Source: Anisus vortex
Lineage: Eukaryota > Mollusca > Gastropoda > Planorbidae
Assembly: GCA_949126835.1 (NCBI GenBank)
Contig: OX421497.1
Location: 16,427,823 to 16,491,822 of the forward strand
Length of the DNA: 64,000 nt
Direction: 5' to 3'
The notes under the pieces: generated by a model
Databases searched by the model: none
The model's input: only the letters and a program-made list of their open reading frames with translations
Told to the model about the DNA's origin: nothing
In this document: in pieces, positions 45,701 through 57,002 of the stretch
Layout: every line of letters begins with the position of its first letter
How positions within the stretch are numbered: the stretch's first letter is position 1
Position numbers and translations under genes: made by a program

Positions 45701-46390
45701 CAGTACTCTATTCTTGATCAGTTCATAATCATACAATTCCTCTTCAGTAAGACTTAATACAACATCAAGTGCCTTTCCTTTGTTCAGAGCTGAGCGTAGA
45801 AGTATAGCTTTCTTGCCCTCGGGAAATTGATAGTCTTTAGCGTTTCTCTCGAAAATCATGAAGAACTCTTCCACCGAATTATCTTCAAAAACTGGAATAT
45901 GTTTCTTAAACTTATACAGTTCTGCATCTGCTTCAGAGCTTGCATTCGAATGATTTGACGTACGAGACCTTGCTAGCTCAATTCTTTCTTGGCTTGCTAT
46001 TTTCTCTCTTGCTATTTCTAACTCAATTCTCTTGTTTTCTCTTTCCAATTCTATCTCCATCTTCCTCATCTCAAGTTTAAATTTCAATTCTTCACTTAAG
46101 TCACCAGTTGTATGCTTCACTCTTTGTTTTATAGGAAAAGGTAATTCATCATCTGATTCATCATTAATGTTATCATTAGCAGTAGTTTCTTCAATAATTA
46201 GTGTACCTTGTTTTCTTAAACACTCAGTTACCTCTTGAAGTAATTTAGTTTTTGATGGCCTAGTTTCTGTGATAGAAATGCCCAATGATTTAGCCAATTC
46301 TTTTAATTGTATCATTGACATTTTATTAAGCTGTTCTGAGGTTAGATCAAATATCTCTGGATCCAATGTAAGATTATTTGTGGCTTCCAT
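42731..46390 (-). pseudogene. Gag-protease-integrase polyprotein with one nonsense codon (element 2)
   Basis: Same architecture as the element 1 protein: coiled Gag region, CCHC knuckle, DTGA protease, HHCC finger, D,D-35-E integrase, GPY/F module and truncated RT lead-in. The frame is open from 46390 except for TAG at 43883-43885. It replaces the Gln that follows KTKTGH in element 1 (residue 840), just after the first catalytic Asp region. This splits it into an 835-codon upstream part and a downstream part resuming at a Met at 43867. The change is a single C-to-T step. Otherwise no frameshift is seen, so the copy became inactive very recently or depends on readthrough. Confidence 0.9.
42742..42801 (-). 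pseudogene. RNase H C-terminal tail, out of frame (element 2)
   Basis: The +1 frame reads TYVLVKDHIVADTLSRM then TAA, the canonical end of gypsy RNase H. It lies at the same position relative to the polyprotein as in element 1, which shows that the deletion junction is shared. Confidence 0.82.
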
Positions 46391-46794
46391 TTTATTATTA
46401 TTAAAAGTTACTATAAATCTTGTTAATAATACAATAAAGAGTCCAACTTACTTTCTGTCCTTTGAATAATTCACTACACCACACAGTTCAGATTTGTCAC
46501 AACAAGGTCATAAAAATAATACTTTCTTAGAGTTACTTTGTTCGATAAGGTAATGCACAAGATAATTTTCCAGGCTGAATAGTTAAGTTTTCCGATTCTC
46601 AATAGCAATGTTCAATTCAATCACAATCTTTAGTATATTGTATATTGTTCATATTTTCCAACACAATCCATCCAAGTTACGAGTATGTATTACGGCAGTT
46701 GTAAATAGTTTGTGTAAATAGTATAACGATTCTTGAAGTTGAAGTAAATCCTCTAAACGTTTGTTAGTAAATCACTGACGAGCAAAACCCATTT

Positions 46795-47830
46795 TATTAC
46801 AAGGCAATTTATTCATCATAATAAATTATGGATGAGACCTTCTATTTATATCACACAAGTATAATTATGATTTATAATGTTATTACGGCTAGAGCCCCCA
46901 TTCAATTTATGAAAATAATAGTTATAGTATTGTTATTATTAGTGTGAGTATCCTTGTATTAGTGAAGATCTTATTATATCATTCTGAAGTTTATTTGTAG
47001 TTGTCTAGAGTATTCCGTGGTTCTTAGTATCCCCTGGCAATTCACACAGCGTAGTTTTAGAGTTTTCAGTTGATTTACTTCATGTATAATTATTTATGTG
47101 GCTCATATTATACAGCAAGAACCTCGATGTTGAGTGGTAGTGTAGATTATTAAAATAGTTGTATAAATATTACACATACACACATGTAGATAACTTTGAA
47201 ATATTGACGTTAACCAAGTTGTATAGAAAGCAACGATAAATTTGGTTTAATTTACAACATCAATCCAGTAGGAATCCAAATAATATTATATACACAATCA
47301 AGAAATACACATATTCCAATTAGTAATGAATATCCTCAATGAACATATAGCATTGTAGTTAATAGTAGAACAATAAATTTTCCATCATACAAATCAAATA
47401 GAAACGATACTCAGAGCGGAGAATATTTGATGTTACTAGATCGAATGCAAGCCAAGAACTGACTAAAAGGTCGAATCGCGTAGAAATATATTACGGGTCA
47501 ATCGTTGGAAAAACCAGACAGCCTAGTGACACGAATATTTTAACCAAGCCTGCATGTTGACTGCGTGATCAGGTTGTTTTTTATTAAGAACAAACAATAA
47601 TGCCCTAACAAAATAAGGAGAGACCGGACGACCTTGACATGCTGTATTCGCGTGCACAGTTCATGTTTTTATCGAGGTTAATAAAAAAACAATAATGCTC
47701 AAATTAGGTTAGGAAAAACCCGGGGAAAACCGTGAGCTGAGAAATATTTTATATCGTTTAAACGCAATTCGCTTAAATGATTTAGTTGGTTTATTAACAT
47801 TACAATGTAGGGAATTTACGTTTCGTAACA
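46795..47830 (-). repeat. 5' LTR of element 2 (1,036 bp)
   Basis: Complete LTR with the same termini as element 1. It differs from element 1 LTRs at scattered sites, for example CATCAT for CACCAT near its start and GTTGTTTTTTATT for GTACTTTTTATT, so the two copies represent slightly different lineages. Confidence 0.93.
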
Positions 47831-47834
47831 CTCT

Positions 47835-48432
47835 CTCGCGTTCATCTTTCTCTAATTTTCTCTCTTTGTTGGAATAAAAAATATATTCGATGTAGGCATG
47901 TAAGCCCTAGGATTTAAAACTATTCTCTTGCCTTATTCTATTTTTTTCGTCAGCTTTTCTAAACAGTTTCCCCATCTCCCCCACCTGTTGTTGTCGTAAT
48001 AGTGTCACACCACACCTGCGTCTGTACCTACGTAGCCTACGTAAAAGTTATTGTTCATAAGTCTATGTCACACCTGTGTGACGTGAAAAGGTGTAGCCTA
48101 CATCCTACTACATGTACGTCCATGTTGCTGTTGTTTTAAACTCACGGCGTTAAGGTGGCGCTGTGTGTTAGCAACATGATATGCATTTACTTAATGACCG
48201 CAACAGATGGTCAGTAGATCCGTGTTCAGTTATCGCTGGATACAATATTGTCTTTATTATTCTAGTTGTTTTTTTTTATTGATTGTTGTATGGACATTGG
48301 GGTAAAAACTCTTGTTCTATCATAGCATGGTCTTTTCTCTTAATGGTAAGTCAATACTTATGACACTTAAAGACTTAGGACAAATACCCGGAAGTGTTGT
48401 TTTCATGTTAAATGACTTTCTATGTACTAGTC
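47835..48432. other. Intergenic sequence
   Basis: Begins with the CT-rich remainder of the target site. No gene is recognised. Confidence 0.5.
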
Positions 48433-48605
48433 CAAGGGTCGGCAACATTTTGATAATAGTGGGCCAAAATAGGATTTCTAATTCATTCATTTATTCTTCT
48501 CTTGTAGAAAAGAGACTAGATTGAATGTTTTGAGGTCTGCCGCTGCCATTGAAAATCGCTCTACGTGCCAAGTCTGGCAAGCGTGCCATAGGTAGCCGTT
48601 CCATG
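48433..48605. mobile_element. hAT-type MITE, diverged (~173 bp)
   Basis: CAAGGGTCGGCAACAT at the left and GGTAGCCGTTCCATG at the right are decayed termini. The interior GCCATTGAAAATCGCTCTACGTGCCAAGTCTGGCAAGCGTGCC matches other copies. Confidence 0.65.
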
Positions 48606-48712
48606 TACCTTATACTAGTCTATTTACGTCTATTTATGTAGGCCTACTCTACTAGCTTATTTATGTAACAACATCTCCCAACCCACATAGGACGCAACTG
48701 ACGCATGCAAAA

Positions 48713-48990
48713 GCGCTCATTACCATTCTGTAAGTCTCCAGTTTAAATCCAGGTAAGGGCGAAATAGTTTAGGTTCTGGGGCTATTGAAGAATCTATCCA
48801 ACACTGATTTGTACCTAGGCTTATTTTTTTCATTGACTTATATGGGGTGGGGGGAGGGGCTCACACATCGATCTCTACAGCGTTGGATTACAATTTCCAG
48901 GGTCTAAGAGAATCTAGCTAACTCTATTCATTTAGCTTAGGTAAAAAACTTAAAGTGTCCATGCATTGAACTAACCACACAATCCCGATG
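48713..48990 (+). mobile_element. Degenerate SINE-like sequences (two in series)
   Basis: CTCCAGTTTAAATCCAGGT is a B-box-like start, followed by a body with CTATCCAACACTG. A second body starts near 48880 and ends CTAACCACACAATCCCG. Both are strongly diverged from the 33473 copy. Confidence 0.4.
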
Positions 48991-49360
48991 CAACTGATCC
49001 GATTCACTAACCACTTGTACTTTATCTTTTTTTTGCGCAGATGTCACGCCCAGCATATAAAACAGTTATCGGCGAAAATAAAGCTTAGAGGTGATAAAAA
49101 GTATAACATGACCTTGGCTAGTTATTGTTTTTTTGTACAAAGTGCAATACTTCTTCACGTCCTGTTTGGATTGCACATTTTATGAAAGAGTCTTTATATT
49201 TCCAAATGCAATTATTATTTGGTCTAGTTCGACTTCTGCGTGTGAACAACCAATCTCGATGTCTATGCAAGAATTGTCTGTTAAATGTTACACGAGTCTT
49301 TTAGTTATAATTAATACCTAACGTTGAAATCCACCATTAAATATCTAAACTAGCCTAGAC

Positions 49361-49625
49361 CAGGGATTGGCAACCAAAGCTACGCGTGCCGGACTCGGCA
49401 CGCAGAGTGATTTTCATCGGCACGTGGAAGACACTCTTCAATTTGACAATTCAAGTTAAGTGATTGAAGGCGCATGTTGACTCTGTTGGCGCATGTTGAC
49501 TCTGTTGGCGCATGTTGACTCTGTTGGCGCATGTTGACTCTGTTGGCGCATGTTGACTCTGTTGGCGCATGTTGACTCTGTTGGCACTGTCTATGAATTG
49601 AAAATCTTACTTTGCCGACCCTCTG
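49361..49625. mobile_element. hAT-type MITE with internal minisatellite
   Basis: The left end is CAGGGATTGGCAACC and the right end TTTGCCGACCCTCTG. Flanking 8-mers GCCTAGAC and GCTTAGAC agree at seven of eight bases, the expected hAT target duplication length. The interior CGTGCCGGACTCGGCACGCAGAG matches the family. Six tandem 19-bp units occupy 49471-49586. Confidence 0.8.
49471..49586. repeat. 19-bp repeat GCGCATGTTGACTCTGTTG, 6 copies
   Basis: Six identical units wholly inside the MITE. The last runs into GGCACTGTC, the normal MITE interior (compare GCTGTTGGCACGCTG at 18498-18512), so the unit probably grew from GTTGGCAC-type MITE sequence. Confidence 0.9.
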
Positions 49626-49693
49626 GCTTAGACTATATAAAAAGTCCAGCAACTATTTCACCAATTTCACTTTAAAAAAGAACATATGAAAAG

Positions 49694-49872
49694 TGATTGT
49701 GTGGTCAGCACTATGCACAGCCGCCTTTACTTTACCCCAACCAAGGTCAGGTACCCATCAGAGCTGGGAAGACTTAGGGACACCCTCAAATCCTGGGAAA
49801 AAATCCTAGCCTTCACCAAGATTCGAACCCAGGACCCTTGGATCGCCAGTCGAACGCGCTGCCGCTCGGATA
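49694..49872 (-). mobile_element. tRNA-derived SINE
   Basis: On the minus strand it has CGACTGGCGATCCAAGGGTCC then GGGTTCGAATC (B-box), GGGTGTCCCTAAGTCTTCC, GGTACCTGACCTTGGTTGGGGTAAAG and GTGCTGACCACACAATC. It is well preserved over ~180 bp. Confidence 0.75.
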
Positions 49873-50123
49873 CTGTACCCTTTGTCATTGATAACTTGAT
49901 TGTTATAGTTTATATTGTTTAACAATGATTTAACGAGTTGAAGGACAAAAATGGGTTTTAAGAATCCTCGATTCTTTAGCGAAGGTTTCAAAATGCAGTC
50001 TTTGCACATTAATGATATATATTTTTTCAGAAAATAACTTCAGTATGCGGGGTCGTTGCTGCTATGAGCTGATCGAATGCCTGACACATGGTACTCTGGT
50101 AAATGGCGCATCAAGCATAGTTA

Positions 50124-50265
50124 TCTGGCACGCTAGCATAATAGAACGTCGGCACACTGGCACATTGCCACGTCGGCAAACTGACACATAGGCACACAGT
50201 AACTTGGCACATTGACATACTGGCACCGTAGCACAAGGTCACACTCTCGCATTGCCAGGTTGGTT
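50124..50265. repeat. Degenerate GGCACAnTG repeat
   Basis: About a dozen imperfect 9-12-bp units such as GGCACACT, GGCACATTG and GGCAAACTG. Confidence 0.6.
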
Positions 50266-51069
50266 TCGGCCTCGTGTGGCTGCCGGAACTGAACATCTAA
50301 CAATAAAGAAAAATAAGGGGAAATGCACTAGATCTAATTTATTTCAAGTTCGAGACAAAATTATACAATAATAAATAGGTCATGTTTTCCGCTTCTCACA
50401 CAGATAAAATATATATTATGTAAATATAGATCTATATAAAAGACAAGCCGCGATCAAAGTGTATAATTTGGCTAATCATACATTCAAAGCTGCGGATGAG
50501 CCCGTCTTAAAAGACCCGCCTACAAGTCTCCGAAGGCTTAAATGCTAACGACCACACCTCGCTAGTATGCATGCATATGTTATATTATATGTTAGGAGTG
50601 TCTTCAATAGAATATCAATAACCAATATCACGCTACTTATGTAAGCCGCTATAGCACTGCTCAACATATATTTGAATGCAGAATTGCACAGAAACAACAA
50701 TTATAAAGCGATATGAATATTCAAAATGGACCAATTATTTAAATCCTTGACTAAGATCTTCACACAGAAAGAACACAACAACTTCGTTAGAAAGTGGGGG
50801 GAGGGGGGAGGCAGAAATGTTGCGTGGGTGTACACCATATAGAAAAGGTGCACCAAGTAATCACAAGCTACAGCACAGATAACCATGTGTGTCGAAGTGC
50901 GGTGTTAACACACATTAAAATGTCAGTGGTCCCCCTGTTTCCCAAAGGTTCGAGGGGCCCCTGGGTAGCCGAAGGGTGGTTCCTAATGTGCAAGTGCGCC
51001 ATTAGTCAGGCATTACACCATTTCCTTGACCCCAACACCTGCCTTTAAATTAATCATTAAAACATGTAG
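50266..51069. other. Intergenic sequence
   Basis: The short opposing frames at 50701-51048 have no recognised domain. No supportable gene. Confidence 0.45.
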
Positions 51070-51523
51070 TAATTAATTATCCGTTACATCCAGAGAATGC
51101 TATTAAAGTCTTGAAGTCCTACAATAGAATCTTGTAGTCCTACAATGGAGTGTTGAACCCCCACAAAGGAGGCTTGAATTCCTACAATAAAGTCTCGAAT
51201 TCCTATAATGAAGCCATGAATTCCTACAATGAAGCCTTAAACGCCTTCAATGAAGTCTTGAATTCCTTCAATGAAGCCTTGAACGCCTACAATGGAGTCT
51301 TGAATTCCCACAATGAAGTCTTGAATTCCTACAATGAAGTATTGAATTCCTACAATGAAGTCTTGAATCCCTACAATGAAATCTTGAATTCCTACAATGA
51401 AGTCTTGAATTCCTACAATGAAGCCTTGAATTCCTACAATGAAGTCTTGAATTCCTACAATGAAGCATTGAACTCCCTACAATGGAGTTTTGAAGACCTA
51501 CATTGGAGTCTTCGAACTCCTGT
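51070..51523. repeat. 21-bp repeat, ~21 copies (possible NSYNEVL heptads)
   Basis: Units of CTTGAATTCCTACAATGAAGT with base changes. In the plus frame from 51150 it reads as 125 codons of N-S-Y-N-E-[VA]-L heptads, with changes such as S/A, Y/F and V/A. The minus strand is also open, so openness alone is weak evidence. I treat it as a minisatellite, not a gene. Confidence 0.85.
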
Positions 51524-51599
51524 TTAATTCTGAAGTAAAATGTCTTCTTTTTCTTAGTACCAATTATAATTGGTCAATGGAGGTGTTCAAACAACAAGG

Positions 51600-52135
51600 T
51601 CTATAGCTATGGTGAATTGCATGGTGATTTCCAGGTCTGTTTCTCATACAGTGGATGTCATCTGAGTCCAGAACCTGTTGCAAGCTGTGGGTCTTTCGGC
51701 CTTTCAATGTCGCATGGTATCGGCAACTTCACTAAAACCCGTACTGCCTTCCCGCCCGAAAGGCGGGTCATCAGTCGTGGATCAGCTAGTTCTGCCATCT
51801 GCTCAATCACTATTTCGCAAAGCATGAGAGCCGAGTGCAGACCAGATGTAGTCTAGTCCGACCATGAATGAGAGCCAATGCGAGAAAACAGCAAGGCTCT
51901 GACAGATTACGCTACCGTTCCCTCCAGGTGCCAACTTGGCCGCCTTCTGAGATCAGAATGTACGACTGTGTACGACACTCTGATCCTAACCAGAAAGTCG
52001 AGAAGCGATCGCAGTGTCTGGACTCCCCACACTTGTGTAGATCTAGAGATGCTAAGGTCGTTTCGTTATATTTTGATCTCAGCCTGATATTATCGTTAAT
52101 ATTTACGGAGTATCCAACCAGCGGTCCATAGGCAA
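51600..52135. other. GC-richer segment with stable hairpin at 51751-51767
   Basis: Probably part of the eroded LINE region to its right. CCCGCCCGAAAGGCGGG forms a six-pair GC stem with a CGAAA loop. The frames at 51617-52131 are unrecognised. Confidence 0.35.
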
Positions 52136-52564
52136 TAGGTATTATGTGGAATAGATACGTAGTAATTATACCACGTGAGTAAATAGTGCACTGTTTTAAA
52201 GTTTACAAATGTACGCATAATTTCTTCACTCATATAATATTGTTATAATTTTCAACTATTTCTTTATAATCTTATTATTTTAAAATTATAACACAACTTA
52301 TTTTTTTTTCTTTAATGAAAAATAGAAAAAAATTTAGAAATATTAACGAAAATAAAAATGGGTTAATTATCTATTTCCCTTTAATAAAAGTTTCCACATT
52401 TAAATTCGATTTTATAGTGATACCGGGGGTATTAAACAAGTTTTGTTTTTTAATAAGACTAATATCGATTATTACTTATTATTTCCTTATATAAATCAAA
52501 CATTATGATATTCATTCGCGAGCCTGCGAGCAGCATTCCTTTTGCGGACCAACTCTCCTAGGGC

Positions 52565-53335
52565 TTATGTCCTAAATGGTCTGAACTTGCGCTTCTCATG
52601 TGACCTTAGTATCGTCTTTCTGGCAACCCCTAGTATGGCTTTAACCATCGTACCATACACTGAGTCGATAGGCCCAGTCTCGATTGGCACTTCTTCAAGA
52701 GCACGGTCGGTGCGCGCTCTGTACTCGTCCCATCGTGCCTTCGAGTAGATCCACTTCCTGGGCCCGGAAGGTTCACTACTTGCTTTTCCTATATTAATAG
52801 TGACCAACACGGGCAAATGACCACTCCCAACAGCACCCAAGACTTCGATAGAGGTGCCAGCAGCCAGATCAGCACTCACGAGCGTAAAATCCGGCCTCGA
52901 TTCACTGCCATTTCCCGTGTGGAAAAAGGTAGGTGGGGTATCGGTACCCTGTAATCGAATCAGCGTTGTGCTGTTGCATAGCTCCTCCACCAGTCGTCCT
53001 GAATTGTTGGCGATAGCATAGCCCCAGGCCGGTGACGCCGCATTGAAGTAACCTGCAATACAAGTGCGAGAAAGATGTGCCTCCACGGTGAGGTCCAAAT
53101 CTTTCTTCGGAGGGTTGTAGGCATTGGTCAGGGTGTAAGCCTTCCCATTCTTCAACTCCTCCAGGGTAAGGAAGTCGGTCTTGCACTGCCCGTTCTGCGG
53201 TTCACTACTCGAGCCTGAAGCGAACTTCGGACAAGAATTGCCAGCCCTCCGCTTTTGTCGAGCACAACTACTCGCAGGAGTCACCGTCGGGAACCGGCGG
53301 AACGCGGTCTTATTGTGACTAGCCTGACCACCCAA
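52565..53335 (-). pseudogene. Eroded LINE endonuclease (EEP) domain
   Basis: The minus frame of 256 codons contains LTNAYNPP, then CIAGYFNAASPAWGYA, NNSGRLVEEL, SRPDFTLVSADLA and GAVGSGHLPVLVTI. This is the order of the endonuclease/exonuclease/phosphatase domain of non-LTR retrotransposons (GDFNAHHP.WG, PDLT, GSDH.P). Two hallmark residues are changed: GDFN is GYFN and SDH is SGH, so the enzyme would be inactive. A KARWDEYR block follows, as in R1/I/Jockey-type ORF2 linkers. RT sequence is not found downstream. Confidence 0.7.
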
Positions 53336-54425
53336 AGTGGTGTTCCCCGGATGTAGGTCATGTACACCGGGACACAGGGATCCACCAACCCTGGTTTACT
53401 GCAATTACGTAAGCCCCTTTGGCCTCCAGTCTTCCATGAATACTTCCGTCTAGAGCGGCTATATCCATTGGCTGGCCGGCAGCTGCTTTTCTGTTTTGCC
53501 TGACAGATGGTGACTTTCGACTATTGCTTGGCTGCAGCAGCGCCCGGTGTTTCACCATCCCCGGACTTTGTTTTTCCCGTACGGACAGAGATAGTGTGTA
53601 CCTTGGGCCCCTGCAATAAGAGTCCTGCCCTAGAAGGTTCACAAGCCAAAACCTCTACCCTCATTTGAGCGGTCCCACTTCCAGAGACTTCAGAACCGCA
53701 TGGGTTCATGTGCTGGAACGATACAGATCACGTTGGTCGTGGATTTTTCGAGCAACGGCCCAACGCGACTTGCCGAGTGCCCGCGACAGGTTAAGTGAGT
53801 AATGTCGATACTACACTTTAAATTTCCAGTTGTGCGAGCCATAGTTTGAGTTTTTTTTGCTCCAGGGGGAGCGATCGCCCAGGGGAGCTAAAGTGGCGAC
53901 GTAGCAAAAACAAACGATCGGGAAATGCCTCTGCCGCACTACCTACAGGACTCTGAGTAATGAGCCCAGATCAACCGTTGCTGGTGTTTGTCCTCAATAT
54001 CGCTGAGGTACGTTTAGCACGACTTTCTCCAAAAGGAGAAGGGTTGGGGACCTACGCTATTAGCCGGCAGCAGAGTCTTATCGTGCATTGTCTTTTCACC
54101 CGGGAATCCCGCATGCGGGCCTCACCAGTCCAGCTACACGAAGTCCCTAGGTGGCACTTGTCAGATCTGTGCTCCGTTTCACTGAGTCACCGCTGTGAGG
54201 TTACGTAGGCTTCGACCCAGAGCCCTATGGACCAGAATGCAATGCCATAAGGAAAAGGGAAAAATACAACAGGTGAAAACTGTAAGGTTTTTAATTCTTC
54301 TCCCTTTGAATGAAATAAAGCCCCGCCATTGAACACTCGTGAGAAACGCAACATCACACGCAACAAGCAAAGCTTACTTCTGACTTCCGGTGGGAGAGAC
54401 AGACTTCCCCGCCCCAATTTTTTTC
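53336..54425. other. GC-richer flank of the eroded LINE
   Basis: Short minus frames at 53358-53709 and 54179-54417 have no confident domain. Position and composition suggest 5' parts of the same element, heavily frameshifted. Confidence 0.3.
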
Positions 54426-54814
54426 AACTTCCTTTCCAAACAAAGCCGGTTACTTTTGTTCGGACCATCGACTTCATTTTCGAAACGTATCATTACCTTA
54501 ATTTATAATCTTTGTGCAAGTGTGTGTGAGTGTGTGTGTGTGTCTAATTAAAAATATTTCTTAAAATCCTTGACCCTAGTCTAGACTCTATGTTTTGACC
54601 CGGAAATAGAATTTTAAAGAAGTCTCCGTTAGTCTTAATATTTATGTTTTTGTTTTTTTAAGTTAATTATTTATTATTTGATATTGTTTTTATTACACTT
54701 CGTCAGCATTAATATTTTTTGGAGTTTAATTATTTTAAAAGCTCTTACAGATCATATATAATAATATAAATAATTATGAGGAGTTACATTTATAGGACGC
54801 GGTGATTTAGTGGT
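54426..54814. other. AT-rich intergenic sequence
   Basis: Includes a short (GT)n at about 54520-54544. No gene is seen. Confidence 0.5.
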
Positions 54815-55052
54815 AGATACGCCGATATTATCCTTATCCCTCATGTGAGAACAAATGCATAGAAGTACTAACTTCCCGGGTGGCATCCTCTCATTGAATG
54901 GGTTGCCTGAACTTCTCAACAAGCCAGGAAAATTGTTAACTTTAACATCATTTAAGACACTAATAGAAATGCAGGACTAGACTCAACCCGCGGATGAGCG
55001 TAGGACGCAATAATCATCTCCATAGAAGGAGCGTCTGTAATGAATAAGATAA
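54815..55052 (+). mobile_element. LINE 3' end fragment
   Basis: AATGGGTTGCCTGAAC, TTTAACATCATTTAAGACACTAATAG, GGATGAGCGTAGGACGCAATAATC and GAGCGTCTGTAATGAATAAGATAAGATA match, in order, the 3' part of the 38239-39937 LINE on the opposite strand. It covers the last coding block (stops present) and the 3' tail. Confidence 0.75.
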
Positions 55053-55317
55053 GATATGTGAGCACACAGAGACATCTACTCAAAGTCTCCTTCCTTTATA
55101 GCATGGGGGGGGGGGGGACAGGGCCATAACTAAAAGCAAACAAAGTCAAGACAACTCGGAGATGTGCAGGCAGATTAATTATTGGTGCATTACCGTTTAG
55201 GAAATAGTTAACAAATATATTGTCTTTTAATGACAAACCTTTTAAACGATTGATAATTAATTGTCACAAGGCTACTGTTATATTTTTGTATGAGTCATGT
55301 CGGATTGCCTGTATCAA

Positions 55318-55440
55318 AGACCCTTGGGTTCCAATCCTGGTTTAAAACGCTGTGGAAACTGATGGAAACCTGACAGTGGTTGAGGTGGTGGCCACACAAT
55401 CCCAATGCCGTGACCAAAGAATCTGTTTAACGCTAACATA
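55318..55440 (+). mobile_element. SINE fragment
   Basis: GGGTTCCAATCCTGG (B-box-like), then AACGCTGTGGAAACTG and TGGCCACACAATCCC in SINE style, partly scrambled. Confidence 0.45.
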
Positions 55441-55504
55441 AGAGTATATCAGCCAAGTCAGATTAATTTGATATGCTTTCACGCGTTTCCGCGACCACCT
55501 AATA

Positions 55505-56605
55505 TTAAGGGATTGTATGGTCAGCACTATGCCCAGTTGACTTTACTTTGCCACAACTAATGTCAGGTACTCATCAGAACTGTTTATACTCAGGAAAACA
55601 ACCAAGAAGTTATAGCATTCAATGGGATTCGTCCCAAACTAACTCCAAACTAGATTACCATCCCCACGTTATCAGAGCACGCTGCCACTAGGCTACCATG
55701 TCCCAAACTAACTCCAAACTAGATTACCATCCCCAAACTAGATTACCATCCCCAAACTAGATTACCATCCCCAAACTAGATTACCATCCCCAAACTAGAT
55801 TACCATCCCCAAACTAGATTACCATCCCCAAACTAGATTACCATCCCCAAACTAGATTACCAACCCCAAACTAGATTACCATCCCCAAACTAGATTACCA
55901 TCCCCAAACTAGATTACCATCCCCAAACTAGATTACCATCCCCAAACTAGATTACCATCACCAAACTAGATTACCATCCCCAAACTAGATTACCATCACC
56001 AAACTAGATTACCATCCCCAAACTAGATTACCATCCCCAAACTAGATTACCATCCCCAAACTAGATTACCATCCCCAAACTAGATTACCATCCCCAAAGT
56101 AGATTACCATCCCCAAACTAGATTACCATCCCCAAACTAGATTACCATCCCCAAACTAGATTACCATCCCCAAAGTAGATTACCATCCCCAAACTAGATT
56201 ACCATCCCCAAACTAGATTACCATCCCCAAACTAGATTACCATCCCCAAACTAGATTACCATCCCAAACTAGATTACCATCCCCAAACTAGATTACCATC
56301 CCCAAAGTAGATTACCATCCCCAAACTAGATTACCATCCCCAAACTAGATTACCATCCCCAAACTAGATTACCATCCCCAAAGTAGATTACCATCCCCAA
56401 ACTAGATTACCATCCCCAAACTAGATTACCATCCCCAAACTAGATTACCATCCCCAAACTAGATTACCATCCCCAAACTAGATTACCATCCCAACGTTCT
56501 CTGGTTCGAGTCCATGTAAAAGAAACAAAAGACACATTAAGTTTATTTCCATGAGTCTGGATGGATGACTTTACCTGACATTCGTGCGAGCCACACAATC
56601 CCTTT
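55505..56605. mobile_element. SINE copies flanking a 19-bp minisatellite
   Basis: A minus-strand SINE body at 55505-55625 has its tRNA-like head at 55626-55700 (TAGCCTAGTGGCAGCGTGCT as A-box region, GGGACGAATCCC as B-box). Between those boxes lies GGGGATGGTAATCTAGTTT, which is the unit of the adjoining array read on the minus strand. A plus-strand SINE part, CTGGTTCGAGTCC to CGAGCCACACAATCCC, lies at 56497-56602. Confidence 0.6.
55684..56493. repeat. 19-bp minisatellite AAACTAGATTACCATCCCC, ~42 copies
   Basis: Nearly identical units, with occasional AAAGTAG, CCATCACC or CCAACCCC variants. The unit is found once in the neighbouring SINE tRNA-like head. Confidence 0.95.
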
Positions 56606-57002
56606 CGCTGTGCAACTATCGCTGTTTCTTTCGCTGTGCAACTATCGCTGTTTCTTTCGCTTTTACTAAATTTAACATCAAAAGTTTACTTGACGTCAAC
56701 TGCCTTGTATGAGAAGCTGTAGATCTACACAGCAAAATACATTTCATAAATTATATAAAAGCGCCAGCCCATTCCCGCCTCAGCATCTTTCAGGGCTACT
56801 GTGGCTTGTCGAGGGAAGGGAAAAGGAAACTTCCGGGGCTGTCTAAATTTAAAGCACACTTTGACGCTGGTGGAGCTTTGAATGTTCAGATCTGATACAT
56901 TCTTCTCTTGTTTTTTTATGGTCTGTATGAAACTAAATAGCACTACAAACTAGAAACCGCTTAATATTTAAAATAAAAATTATCTTAGGACTTTTTTTTC
57001 GA

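Larger units (their letters stand above)
41158..47830 (-). mobile_element. LTR retrotransposon copy 2: Gmr1-like, RT/RNase H-less
   Basis: A 6,673-bp insertion on the minus strand with TATTAC and GTAACA ends and CTCT target duplication (41154-41157 and 47831-47834) in a CT-rich site. Its 5' LTR (46795-47830) is complete. Its 3' LTR lacks ~223 bp but otherwise appears identical, so the insertion is recent. Compared with copy 1 it has scattered substitutions in LTR and coding parts, a four-codon-shorter Gag coiled region and one nonsense codon in integrase. It has the same RT/RNase H deletion scar. Confidence 0.9.
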
